This document shows positions 6,702-13,474 of a stretch of DNA of 14,221 nucleotides, piece after piece. The stretch comes from JAXDBV01 sp034678415 (GTDB lineage: Bacteria; Bacteroidota; Bacteroidia; Bacteroidales; VadinHA17): positions 1 to 14,221 of the forward strand of contig JAXDBV010000235.1 in the NCBI GenBank assembly GCA_034678415.1, read 5' to 3'. The notes under the pieces are model-generated. The model worked only from the letters and a program-made list of their open reading frames with translations, was not told where the DNA came from and did no database searches. Within the stretch, counting starts at the first letter, position 1. Each line of letters opens with the position of its first letter. Position numbers and translations under genes: made by a program.

Positions 6702-7883
6702 ATGAATCTTTCCTTTAACAATACCGAGATAGCTTTCAGGATGAAGAGTGACAGTGAACTGAGGAGGGCTTACCTGCTGTTCCGGGCTATTGCTTCTCCC
6801 ACGCTTGTCAGTGCCGGCAGCCTGCTTGTCAATGTGGCGCTCAAAACAGGCCTGCCCATGGCATGGATCATAAAACCGACCGTTTTCCGGCAGTTCTGCG
6901 GAGGCACCACCCTGGAGGAATGTAACGACCTTATCCGCAGACTTGCGGAATGCAAAGTGCACGCTATCCTCGACTATTCGGTGGAAGGCAAGGAATCGGA
7001 TAATGATATTCGTATTGCCATGGAGGAGACAATGAAAGCTATCCGTTTTGCCACGGGAAGAAAAGACATCCCTTTTGCCGTATTCAAACCAACGGCCTTC
7101 TCACGGACGTGCGTTCTTGAAAAGGCCAGCAGGGGTGATGCGCTCACCCGGGAAGAAGCATCAGAAGCCACCGCTTTCTACAACAGGATCAATACCCTCT
7201 GCCAGGCAGCCTATGATGCCGGACTGCCAATACTCATTGACGCGGAAGACAGCTGGTACCAGAAATATATCGACGAGGTGGTAACGGAGATGATGATGCA
7301 GTACAACAGGAAACAGACCATCGTGTTCAACACCTTCCAGATGTACCGCGTCGACCGGTTGGATTTTCTTAAAGAGTCGTATGAAAAAGCAGGAAAGGAA
7401 CATTTCAAGCTGGGAGCCAAGTTCGTGAGAGGAGCTTACATGGAAAAGGAAAGGGCAAGAGCCAGACGGATGGGGTATCCCTCACCCATCCATCCCGACA
7501 AGGAGAGCACCGACAGGGATTATAATGCCGCCTTGAGGTTCTCAGTCGATCATATCGACAGAATTTCCATTTTCAACGGCACCCATAACGAGGAAAGTTC
7601 CCTGTTCCTGGCCAGGCTGATGGAAGAGAGACAGATCCCGAGGAATAATCCCGGGATCTGGTTTTCACAGCTCTACGGCATGAGCGACCATATCAGCTTT
7701 AACCTGGCCAGCGAGGGATATAACGTGGCCAAGTATATTCCTTATGGACCGGTGCGGCATGTCACTCCCTATCTCATCAGGCGGGCCAGGGAAAACACAT
7801 CGGTTGCCGGTCAGACAGGAAGAGAACTCACCCTGATCAGCCGGGAACGCCTGCGAAGAAAAATCCTGAACCATGCAGATTAA
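6702..7883 (+). CDS. Proline dehydrogenase (monofunctional, flavin-dependent)
   Basis: Oxidises L-proline to 1-pyrroline-5-carboxylate, passing electrons via FAD to the membrane quinone pool. The 393 residues cover the PRODH TIM barrel with recognisable strands: ILDYSVEG (89-96), FKPTAF (128-133), LIDAEDSWYQ (178-187), FNTFQMYR (209-216), KFVRGAYMEKER (240-251, FAD/substrate side), NGTHNEES (292-299), SQLYGMSDH (322-330), and the substrate-binding signature YLIRRARENTSV (357-368), whose Arg360, Arg361 and Glu364 correspond to the proline-carboxylate site of PutA. There is no P5C dehydrogenase domain, so a separate enzyme elsewhere must finish conversion to glutamate, which the GDHs downstream could use. 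The stop overlaps the next start by 11 bases, suggesting translational coupling. Symbol putA or prodh is used variably, so none is given. Confidence 0.95.
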   Translation: MNLSFNNTEIAFRMKSDSELRRAYLLFRAIASPTLVSAGSLLVNVALKTGLPMAWIIKPTVFRQFCGGTTLEECNDLIRRLAECKVHAILDYSVEGKESDNDIRIAMEETMKAIRFATGRKDIPFAVFKPTAFSRTCVLEKASRGDALTREEASEATAFYNRINTLCQAAYDAGLPILIDAEDSWYQKYIDEVVTEMMMQYNRKQTIVFNTFQMYRVDRLDFLKESYEKAGKEHFKLGAKFVRGAYMEKERARARRMGYPSPIHPDKESTDRDYNAALRFSVDHIDRISIFNGTHNEESSLFLARLMEERQIPRNNPGIWFSQLYGMSDHISFNLASEGYNVAKYIPYGPVRHVTPYLIRRARENTSVAGQTGRELTLISRERLRRKILNHAD

Positions 7884-8352
7884 TAACCGTAAAAAAGTCA
7901 TTGCTGTCAAGCTGAGACAGCTCTTCGTCACGATAGCATTCATCGCCGTCCTGACCCTACTGTATACCACACAATGGATCACCACACCGTTGCTGGGGCT
8001 TGGGCGAAAACAAATAGCGCTGATATTCCTTGCCCTCTACCTTCTTTACATGATCTACCAGATCATCCTCAACAGGAACTTTATCTTCTTTACCGATGAG
8101 GGCGAAAAGATCATCCTGCGGTATTACTCCATCAGGCCATTTGCTAAAGGCTCCCACTCCATCGAGATACCCAAGAAGGATTTTCATAGCTTTACCATAC
8201 GAAGATCAGCGTTCTATCTGCGGCCGGAGATCGTTCTTTTCCAGCGTCTTCCCCGGGGAATAGGAAAATTCCCTGCCATCAGTATCTCCTCCCTCAGCAA
8301 CAAGGAAATAACGGCATTAAAAGCCTGCCTCACCAGCTATTCCAGGAAGTGA
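7873..8352 (+). CDS. Small membrane protein, two TM helices plus soluble C-terminal domain
   Basis: Not recognised as a named family. The 159 residues begin with a basic stretch (NRKKVIAVKLR), then two hydrophobic helices (about 16-34 and 47-66) with a short connector, then a soluble part from about 68. That part has beta-rich alternation (NFIFFTDEGEKIILRYYSIRPF; HSIEIPKKDFHSFTI) and a final helix (NKEITALKACLTSY). The pattern resembles bacterial PH-like or YcxB-like domains that follow two TM helices, but this is pattern inference. By the positive-inside rule the N-terminus and soluble domain are probably cytoplasmic. Its ATG lies inside the end of the proline dehydrogenase gene (11-base overlap), so the two are probably co-translated. 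A functional link to membrane-bound proline oxidation is conceivable but unproven. Confidence 0.82.
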   Translation: MQINNRKKVIAVKLRQLFVTIAFIAVLTLLYTTQWITTPLLGLGRKQIALIFLALYLLYMIYQIILNRNFIFFTDEGEKIILRYYSIRPFAKGSHSIEIPKKDFHSFTIRRSAFYLRPEIVLFQRLPRGIGKFPAISISSLSNKEITALKACLTSYSRK

Positions 8353-8378
8353 ACGGGTGTAATCCCGGTAACACCGTT
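8352..8378 (+). other. Imperfect hairpin after the small membrane-protein gene
   Basis: AACGGGTGT (8352-8360) can pair with ACACCGTT (8371-8378), eight pairs with one bulged G, around a 10-base loop. A second small hairpin CTCTG/CAGAG (8381-8394) follows. There is no immediate T-run; the nearest is about 8408-8419. It may end transcription or protect the 3' end, but is a weak terminator call. Confidence 0.35.
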
Positions 8379-8488
8379 GCCTCTGTTGCCAGAGCTGTAA
8401 AACATATTTCTTCTTTTTGTATCGCATTGGATTACAGTATATTACAATTATCAAACGGAGGGAAAGGTCCTCTCATGAGTAAAGTCAT

Positions 8489-8510
8489 TTATTTAAATAT
8501 CATTAAATAA
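8489..8510. repeat. 8-bp AT-only inverted repeat upstream of the first GDH
   Basis: TTATTTAA (8489-8496) and TTAAATAA (8503-8510) are exact reverse complements around a 6-base spacer, ending 62 bases before the gdh ATG. The surrounding 220-base gap has no gene and no exact TAnnTTTG box. This could be an operator for a dimeric regulator or simply AT-rich promoter DNA. Confidence 0.4.
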
Positions 8511-8572
8511 GAAATTTACGTGCTATAACACCGGATAAGGAAAAGACAATATACTAATCAAAAAACAAAGAC

Positions 8573-9910
8573 ATGAACGTTGATCGCTTTCTTAATGAGC
8601 TTGAGAAGAAGCATCCTGGTGAACAGGAGTATCTGCAGGCAGTGCGAGAAGTCCTCGAATCAATTGAGGAGGTATACAATCAGAATCCGCAGTTTGAATC
8701 TGCCGGCATCATCGAAAGGCTGGTTGAACCCGACCGGATGTTGATATTCAAGGTACCCTGGGCCGATGATCAGGGCAAGGTACACGTGAACCTTGGGTAC
8801 AGGGTTCAGTATAACAATGCTATCGGGCCATACAAAGGGGGGCTTCGTTTCCACCCGAGCGTAAATCTCAGTATCCTGAAATTCCTGGGATTTGAACAGA
8901 TTTTCAAGAACGCTCTCACCACACTGCCCATGGGGGGAGCCAAGGGAGGCTCCGATTTTAACCCGAAAGGGAAATCACAGGCGGAAATTATGCGTTTCTG
9001 CCAGTCTTTTATGCTCGAGCTGTGGAAGATTATCGGTCCCGAGACCGATGTTCCGGCCGGGGATATCGGTGTGGGAGGACAGGAGATAGGTTACCTGTAC
9101 GGCATGTACCGCAAGCTGGCGCGTGAGAACACGGGGGTTTTCACCGGGAAAGGGCTGAACTGGGGCGGAAGCCTCATCCGCCCGGAAGCTACAGGATACG
9201 GAGTGGTTTACTTTGCACAGGAAATGCTGAACAACAAAGGAGAAAGCTTAAAAGGAAAAACGGTGGCAGTCTCCGGTTTCGGTAACGTGGCATGGGGTGC
9301 CGTAAGAAAAGCCACGGAGCTGGGAGCCAAGGTAGTGACACTGTCCGGACCCGACGGGTATATTTACGATCCCGACGGCGTTGAAGGAAAGAAAATCGAC
9401 TATATGCGTGAACTGAGAGCCTCCAATGAAGATATTGTAAAACCTTATTCGTATGAGTTCCCCTCGGCCCAGTTCCATCAAGGCAAACGGCCCTGGGAGG
9501 TGAAATGCGATATTGCCCTGCCCTGTGCCACGCAGAATGAACTGAACAAGGATGATGCCGAGATGCTGGTGAAGAACGGGTGCATGTGCGTTACCGAAGG
9601 AGCTAATATGCCAAGCACACCCGAAGCCATTGAGATCATCCAGAAGAACCGTATCCTCTTCTCCCCCGGGAAAGCATCCAATGCCGGAGGGGTGGCAACA
9701 TCAGGTCTTGAAATGTCACAGAACGCCATGAAAATAAACTGGTCGGCTGAGGAAGTGGACAGCCGTCTGCAACAGATCATGAAAAGCATCCATGCCGCCT
9801 GCGTGAAATACGGCACCGAAGAGAGCGGCTATGTCAACTATGTGAAAGGAGCCAACATCGCCGGGTTCCTGAAGGTGGCCAACGCCATGCTCGACCAGGG
9901 CATCGTGTAA
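8573..9910 (+). CDS. gdhA: Glutamate dehydrogenase, hexameric class, NAD-type cofactor residues
   Basis: Interconverts glutamate with 2-oxoglutarate and ammonia in the cytoplasm. The 445 residues are full length for the 50-kDa hexameric family. Catalytic residues are in place: Lys88 (GPYKGG), Lys112, Lys124 (GGAKGGSDF) and Asp164 (PAGDIGVGG). The dinucleotide fold reads SGFGNVAWGA (234-243) and SGPDGYIYDP (258-267). Phe236, Pro260 and Asp261 match the residues that give NAD preference in the Clostridium symbiosum enzyme (there Phe238, Pro262, Asp263). I therefore infer an NAD-linked, probably catabolic enzyme, although pipelines often label this family NADP-specific. The remaining core (PCATQNE, GANMPSTPEA, NAGGVATSGLEMSQN) is conserved. 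A strong terminator directly follows. It is paralogous to the GDH at 11249. The symbol marks the family; gdhB may be used locally. Confidence 0.97.
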   Translation: MNVDRFLNELEKKHPGEQEYLQAVREVLESIEEVYNQNPQFESAGIIERLVEPDRMLIFKVPWADDQGKVHVNLGYRVQYNNAIGPYKGGLRFHPSVNLSILKFLGFEQIFKNALTTLPMGGAKGGSDFNPKGKSQAEIMRFCQSFMLELWKIIGPETDVPAGDIGVGGQEIGYLYGMYRKLARENTGVFTGKGLNWGGSLIRPEATGYGVVYFAQEMLNNKGESLKGKTVAVSGFGNVAWGAVRKATELGAKVVTLSGPDGYIYDPDGVEGKKIDYMRELRASNEDIVKPYSYEFPSAQFHQGKRPWEVKCDIALPCATQNELNKDDAEMLVKNGCMCVTEGANMPSTPEAIEIIQKNRILFSPGKASNAGGVATSGLEMSQNAMKINWSAEEVDSRLQQIMKSIHAACVKYGTEESGYVNYVKGANIAGFLKVANAMLDQGIV

Positions 9911-9926
9911 AAATAATTTCATGGAT

Positions 9927-9950
9927 GAGGGGCAGATGCCCCTCTTTTTT
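9927..9950 (+). terminator. Intrinsic terminator after the first GDH gene
   Basis: GAGGGGC (9927-9933) pairs perfectly with GCCCCTC (9938-9944) around a four-base AGAT loop, followed at once by six T (9945-9950). It begins 17 bases after the GDH stop. It should separate this gene from dprA. Confidence 0.88.
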
Positions 9951-10027
9951 ATTCAATTCATTATCTTTATCTGTTCATGCCGGAATAATACCGGCGCAGG
10001 ATATCATTCTGAATTTTTCTTATCCCT

Positions 10028-11134
10028 TTGTCTGAAGACCTGAAATACCGGATCGCCATCAGCCTGATCCCCGGGCTGGGAGACGTGACTGCCAAAAAGG
10101 TCATTGCATATACCGGCAGCATCGAAGGTATTTTCAGGGAAAGCCTGAAGAATCTCCTCAGGATACCCGGGGTGGGCGACACTATTGCCCGTAACATTGT
10201 CCGGAGCAATGTGATGAAGGAGGCAGAGGAGGAATGCGAATATATTGAAAGGGAGGGGATACGAACTTTCTTTTACCTTGACAGGAATTATCCGGAACGG
10301 TTAAAACAATGTCCTGATGCGCCGGTCATTCTTTACATGAAAGGGAAGGCTGATTTCAACATCCGTAAAGTATTGAGTGTTGTTGGCACGCGCAGTGCGA
10401 CGGCCCAGGGGAAGGAGGTATGTCAGCAACTCATCCGGCAGATAAAGGAACACGGGCATGAAGTACTCATCATCAGTGGTCTGGCCTATGGCATCGACAT
10501 CACCGCTCACCGGGCAGCGCTGAAGAATGGCCTTCCCACCGTTGCCGTTCTCGGCCATGGTCTGAAGACGGTCTACCCTGCCGCCCATAAGAATACTGCA
10601 AGGGAGATCCATGAACACGGGGCCCTGCTGACCGATTTTATCAGCACCATGCCACCCGAACGCAACAATTTTATCAAACGGAACCGCATCATTGCCGGCC
10701 TGGCCGATGCCGTGATCGTTATCGAATCGGCAGAAAAGGGTGGAGCACTGATCACCGCCGACCTGGCAAACTCATACAACCGCGCTGTATTTGCCATCCC
10801 CGGCCGGGTAAATGACAGGTATTCGGCGGGCTGCAACCGCCTTATCAAGCAACATAAAGCCGATCTGCTGGAAAACGTGACCGACCTCGAATACCTCCTG
10901 GGATGGGAATCGGCAGACAGACGCCCCCGGGTTGTCCAGCCCCCTCTGTTTGTTACATTGTCGGACGATGAAAAGACGATCATGGAAGCCATCGGCGATG
11001 AGATGCTTACCATTGACGAGATCGCCATACGTACCGGGTGGCCTGTCAGCCGGGTGTCACCCGTGCTTCTTACCCTCGAATTCAGTGGGCAGGTACAATG
11101 CCTCCCCGGGAAAATATACCGGCGCAACAGCTGA
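10028..11134 (+). CDS. dprA: DNA-processing protein DprA (Smf)
   Basis: DprA binds incoming single-stranded DNA during natural transformation and loads RecA; it is also kept by many species not known to be competent. The 368 residues show the three-part layout. The N-terminal helix-hairpin-helix-like part has IPGLGDVTAKK (14-24) and IPGVGDTIA (46-54). The Rossmann-fold core has VVGTRSAT (118-125), ISGLAYGIDITAHRAAL (149-165), VLGHGLKTVYPAAH (174-187), FIKRNRIIAGLADAVIVIES (215-234), KGGALITADLA (237-247) and FAIPGRVND (255-263). A C-terminal winged-helix-like part runs from about 310 to 365. The start is TTG: an in-frame TGA at 10010 leaves no ATG upstream, and the next Met is far inside the domain. 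Short inverted repeat GCCGG/CCGGC (9979-9995) lies upstream. Position between two GDH paralogs looks incidental, separated by a terminator on the left. Confidence 0.95.
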   Translation: MSEDLKYRIAISLIPGLGDVTAKKVIAYTGSIEGIFRESLKNLLRIPGVGDTIARNIVRSNVMKEAEEECEYIEREGIRTFFYLDRNYPERLKQCPDAPVILYMKGKADFNIRKVLSVVGTRSATAQGKEVCQQLIRQIKEHGHEVLIISGLAYGIDITAHRAALKNGLPTVAVLGHGLKTVYPAAHKNTAREIHEHGALLTDFISTMPPERNNFIKRNRIIAGLADAVIVIESAEKGGALITADLANSYNRAVFAIPGRVNDRYSAGCNRLIKQHKADLLENVTDLEYLLGWESADRRPRVVQPPLFVTLSDDEKTIMEAIGDEMLTIDEIAIRTGWPVSRVSPVLLTLEFSGQVQCLPGKIYRRNS

Positions 11135-11248
11135 AAATGACGTGCCTTGCTTTCAGGTATATTGTATTTGTTTTTGGTGGTGAAAAAAATTAATTTGGCC
11201 TCTGGTTTTTCACCGGCTGATGGTTTATCTATCAAAATACTGGAATAT

Positions 11249-12589
11249 ATGGATCCACGAGCTGAGCAGTTTATGGCCCTCATACGGGCCAGGAATCCGG
11301 GAGAGAATGAGTTTCACCAGGCGGTGCAGGAAGTGGCCGAGACCCTGATCCCGTTCATTGAAGAATATCCACGGTACAAGCACGCAAAGATACTGGAGCG
11401 GATTGCCGAACCGGAACGCACCATTATCTTCAGGGTTCCCTGGCTCGACGATAAGGGCGATGTACAGATCAATCGTGGTTACCGCATAGAAATGAACAGT
11501 GCCATTGGCCCATATAAGGGTGGATTGCGGTTCCACCCTACCGTTAATCTGAGCATCCTCAAATTCCTGGCATTTGAACAGGTCTTCAAGAACAGTCTCA
11601 CCACCCTGCCGATGGGTGGCGGCAAAGGCGGTTCCGACTTCGATCCGAAAGGTAAGTCTGATAACGAGGTTATGCGCTTCTGTCAGAGTTTCATGACCGA
11701 GCTCTTCAGGCATATCGGACCAAACACCGATGTGCCGGCCGGGGATATCGGCGTGGGCGGCCGCGAAATAGGATTCCTGTTCGGACAGTATAAACGCCTG
11801 GCCAATGAGTTCACGGGTGTGCTCACCGGCAAGGGAATTGAATGGGGCGGTAGTCTTATCCGGCCGGAAGCCACCGGTTACGGATGCGTTTACTTCGCAC
11901 AGGAGATGCTGGCTACAAGGGACGAATCGCTGAAAGGAAAAACGGTGGCTATCTCAGGATCAGGCAATGTGGCACAGTATGCAGTTGAGAAAGTGCTTGA
12001 CCTGGGCGGCAAACCGGTCACCCTCTCCGACTCCTCCGGTTGTATCTACGATCCGAAAGGAATTGACCGCGAGAAGCTGAAGGATATCATGGAGTTGAAA
12101 AATATCCGGCGCGGACGCATCAAGGATTATGCCGGGAAACATCACGTACAGTACATGGAGGGGAAACGCCCGTGGGAAGTGAAGTGCGATGTGGCCCTTC
12201 CGTGCGCCACACAGAACGAGATAAACGGAGAAGAGGCACGCATGCTCATAAAAAACGGGTGTATATGCGTGTCGGAAGGTGCCAACATGCCTTCAACACC
12301 GGAGGCAATAGAGGTGTTTCTCAGCCACAGGATTCTCTTTGGTCCCGGAAAAGCCGCCAATGCCGGAGGAGTAGCCGTGTCGGGGCTTGAGATGACTCAA
12401 AACTCCATGCGGCTGCCATGGTCACGCGAAGAAGTGGATCAACGCCTTCATACCATCATGAAGAATATACATACCACATGCATGAAGTATGGAAAGGAAA
12501 ATGACGGATTCATCAATTATATGAAAGGGGCTAACATAGGAGGATTTGTAAAAGTGGCCAATGCTATGCTCGCCCAGGGAGTGGTATAA
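11249..12589 (+). CDS. gdhA: Glutamate dehydrogenase, hexameric class, NADP-type cofactor residues
   Basis: Second GDH, 446 residues, same fold as the copy at 8573. Catalytic Lys90, Lys114, Lys126 and Asp166 are present. The nucleotide site differs from the first copy: SGSGNVAQYA (236-245) and SDSSGCIYDP (260-269), with Ser238, Ser262 and Ser263 where the other has Phe, Pro and Asp. This matches NADP(H)-specific GdhA of E. coli (SGSGNVAQ, SDSSG), so I infer an ammonia-assimilating, biosynthetic role. ATG 11249 gives MDPRAEQFM, the same length and alignment as the paralog; an open extension to 11147 with a non-ATG or distant start adds 34 low-complexity, Phe-rich residues and is unlikely. The 114-base gap after dprA holds only near-match promoter boxes (for example TTAATTTG). 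tatD follows after 108 bases. Confidence 0.97.
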   Translation: MDPRAEQFMALIRARNPGENEFHQAVQEVAETLIPFIEEYPRYKHAKILERIAEPERTIIFRVPWLDDKGDVQINRGYRIEMNSAIGPYKGGLRFHPTVNLSILKFLAFEQVFKNSLTTLPMGGGKGGSDFDPKGKSDNEVMRFCQSFMTELFRHIGPNTDVPAGDIGVGGREIGFLFGQYKRLANEFTGVLTGKGIEWGGSLIRPEATGYGCVYFAQEMLATRDESLKGKTVAISGSGNVAQYAVEKVLDLGGKPVTLSDSSGCIYDPKGIDREKLKDIMELKNIRRGRIKDYAGKHHVQYMEGKRPWEVKCDVALPCATQNEINGEEARMLIKNGCICVSEGANMPSTPEAIEVFLSHRILFGPGKAANAGGVAVSGLEMTQNSMRLPWSREEVDQRLHTIMKNIHTTCMKYGKENDGFINYMKGANIGGFVKVANAMLAQGVV

Positions 12590-12590
12590 A

Positions 12591-12716
12591 TCACCGCTCC
12601 CACTTCCGGGTTTTAATACCTGCCTCACGCAGGCACCGGATGGCCTTCTCGACTGTTTGATCCGCTTTCTTATGATTGAAAGCCAATAACAGGCAACTTG
12701 GAACTGGTTGATTCAC
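12591..12716 (-). CDS. Possible 41-residue small protein, antisense to the tatD start
   Basis: A minus-strand frame starts with GTG (12716) and ends with TGA one base past the gdhA2 stop. The product begins VNQPVPSCLLLAF, then reads as an amphipathic charged helix, HKKADQTVEKAIRCLREAG, and ends IKTRKWER. The strand-plus-helix look and the codon choice (many G/C third positions in the second half) are unlike the random frames elsewhere in the window's gaps. Against it: it overlaps the first 19 bases of tatD on the opposite strand, uses GTG, and has no visible promoter. It could be a genuine small gene, or the tail of a decayed longer one. No family recognised. Confidence 0.35.
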   Translation of the reverse strand: MNQPVPSCLLLAFNHKKADQTVEKAIRCLREAGIKTRKWER

Positions 12717-13471
12717 ATACTCATCTGTACCTGAACGAGTTCGATAACGATCGCGACGAGGTTATCAGAAACGCTGTCAGCCAAGGGGTTACACGTATGT
12801 TCCTCCCCAACATCAGCAGCCATACTGTCAGACCCATGCTTACAATGGCTGAAACCTACCCCGCCCATTGCTTCCCTATGATTGGTCTTCATCCCGGGTC
12901 GGTGACACCTGCCTTCGAAAACGAACTGGAAGATATCCATTCATGGATTGACAAGGGTACATTTTATGCCATCGGTGAAACAGGGATGGATTTATATTGG
13001 GACAAGACACACAGGGATGAGCAGGAGAAGGCTTTCACCGCTCAGGTACGATGGGCAGTTGAGTATGATCTCCCGCTGGTGATTCATTCAAGGAATGCGT
13101 TTGATGAGATTATGGCTGTTTTGGAGCGCGAAAAGCGACCGGGCCTGCGCGGTGTTTTTCACAGCTTCACAGGTACCGCAGAACAAGCGATGAGAGTTAT
13201 CGGACTGGGATTCCTGCTGGGCATCAACGGCATTGTTACTTACAGGAACTCCGGCCTCGAGGAGGTGATCCGCAAGACCGGCCTCACGCCCGTCGTGCTG
13301 GAAACCGATGCTCCCTACCTGACGCCGGTACCTTACCGTGGAAAAAGAAATGAGAGCAGCTACCTGGTCCATACCGCGGTACATATCAGCCGGCTGTTGA
13401 ATATAGAACCGGATGAAGTGGCCAGGATAACCACCGGCAATGCACTCCGACTGTTTGATATAAAAAACTGA
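12698..13471 (+). CDS. tatD: TatD-family metal-dependent hydrolase (DNase)
   Basis: TIM-barrel amidohydrolase-fold nuclease; family members act as 3'-5' exonucleases or DNases in repair and DNA turnover, not in Tat export despite the name. The 257 residues are normal family length. Metal ligands are visible: His7 and His9 (VDSHTHLYL), Glu94 (AIGETGMDLYWD), His130 (LVIHSRNA), His155 (GVFHSFTG) and Asp204 (LETDAPYLTP). The C-terminus GNALRLFDI is typical. The TTG start is chosen because an in-frame TGA at 12677-12679 excludes any upstream ATG and the HxH motif must be included. The asparaginase gene follows after three bases, so the two are almost certainly an operon. Ahead lies a 108-base gap with a 5-bp hairpin only and the possible antisense small frame. 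Confidence 0.95.
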   Translation: MELVDSHTHLYLNEFDNDRDEVIRNAVSQGVTRMFLPNISSHTVRPMLTMAETYPAHCFPMIGLHPGSVTPAFENELEDIHSWIDKGTFYAIGETGMDLYWDKTHRDEQEKAFTAQVRWAVEYDLPLVIHSRNAFDEIMAVLEREKRPGLRGVFHSFTGTAEQAMRVIGLGFLLGINGIVTYRNSGLEEVIRKTGLTPVVLETDAPYLTPVPYRGKRNESSYLVHTAVHISRLLNIEPDEVARITTGNALRLFDIKN

Positions 13472-13474
13472 ACC

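Noticed and set aside
10573..11283. 236-codon minus-strand frame
   Set aside because: Antisense to dprA, which has all its family motifs; the frame's product is Ser/Arg-rich without domain character.
12616..12630. CCTGC/GCAGG hairpin after gdhA2 as a terminator
   Set aside because: Only five pairs with no following T-run; it lies inside the coding-like minus-strand frame.
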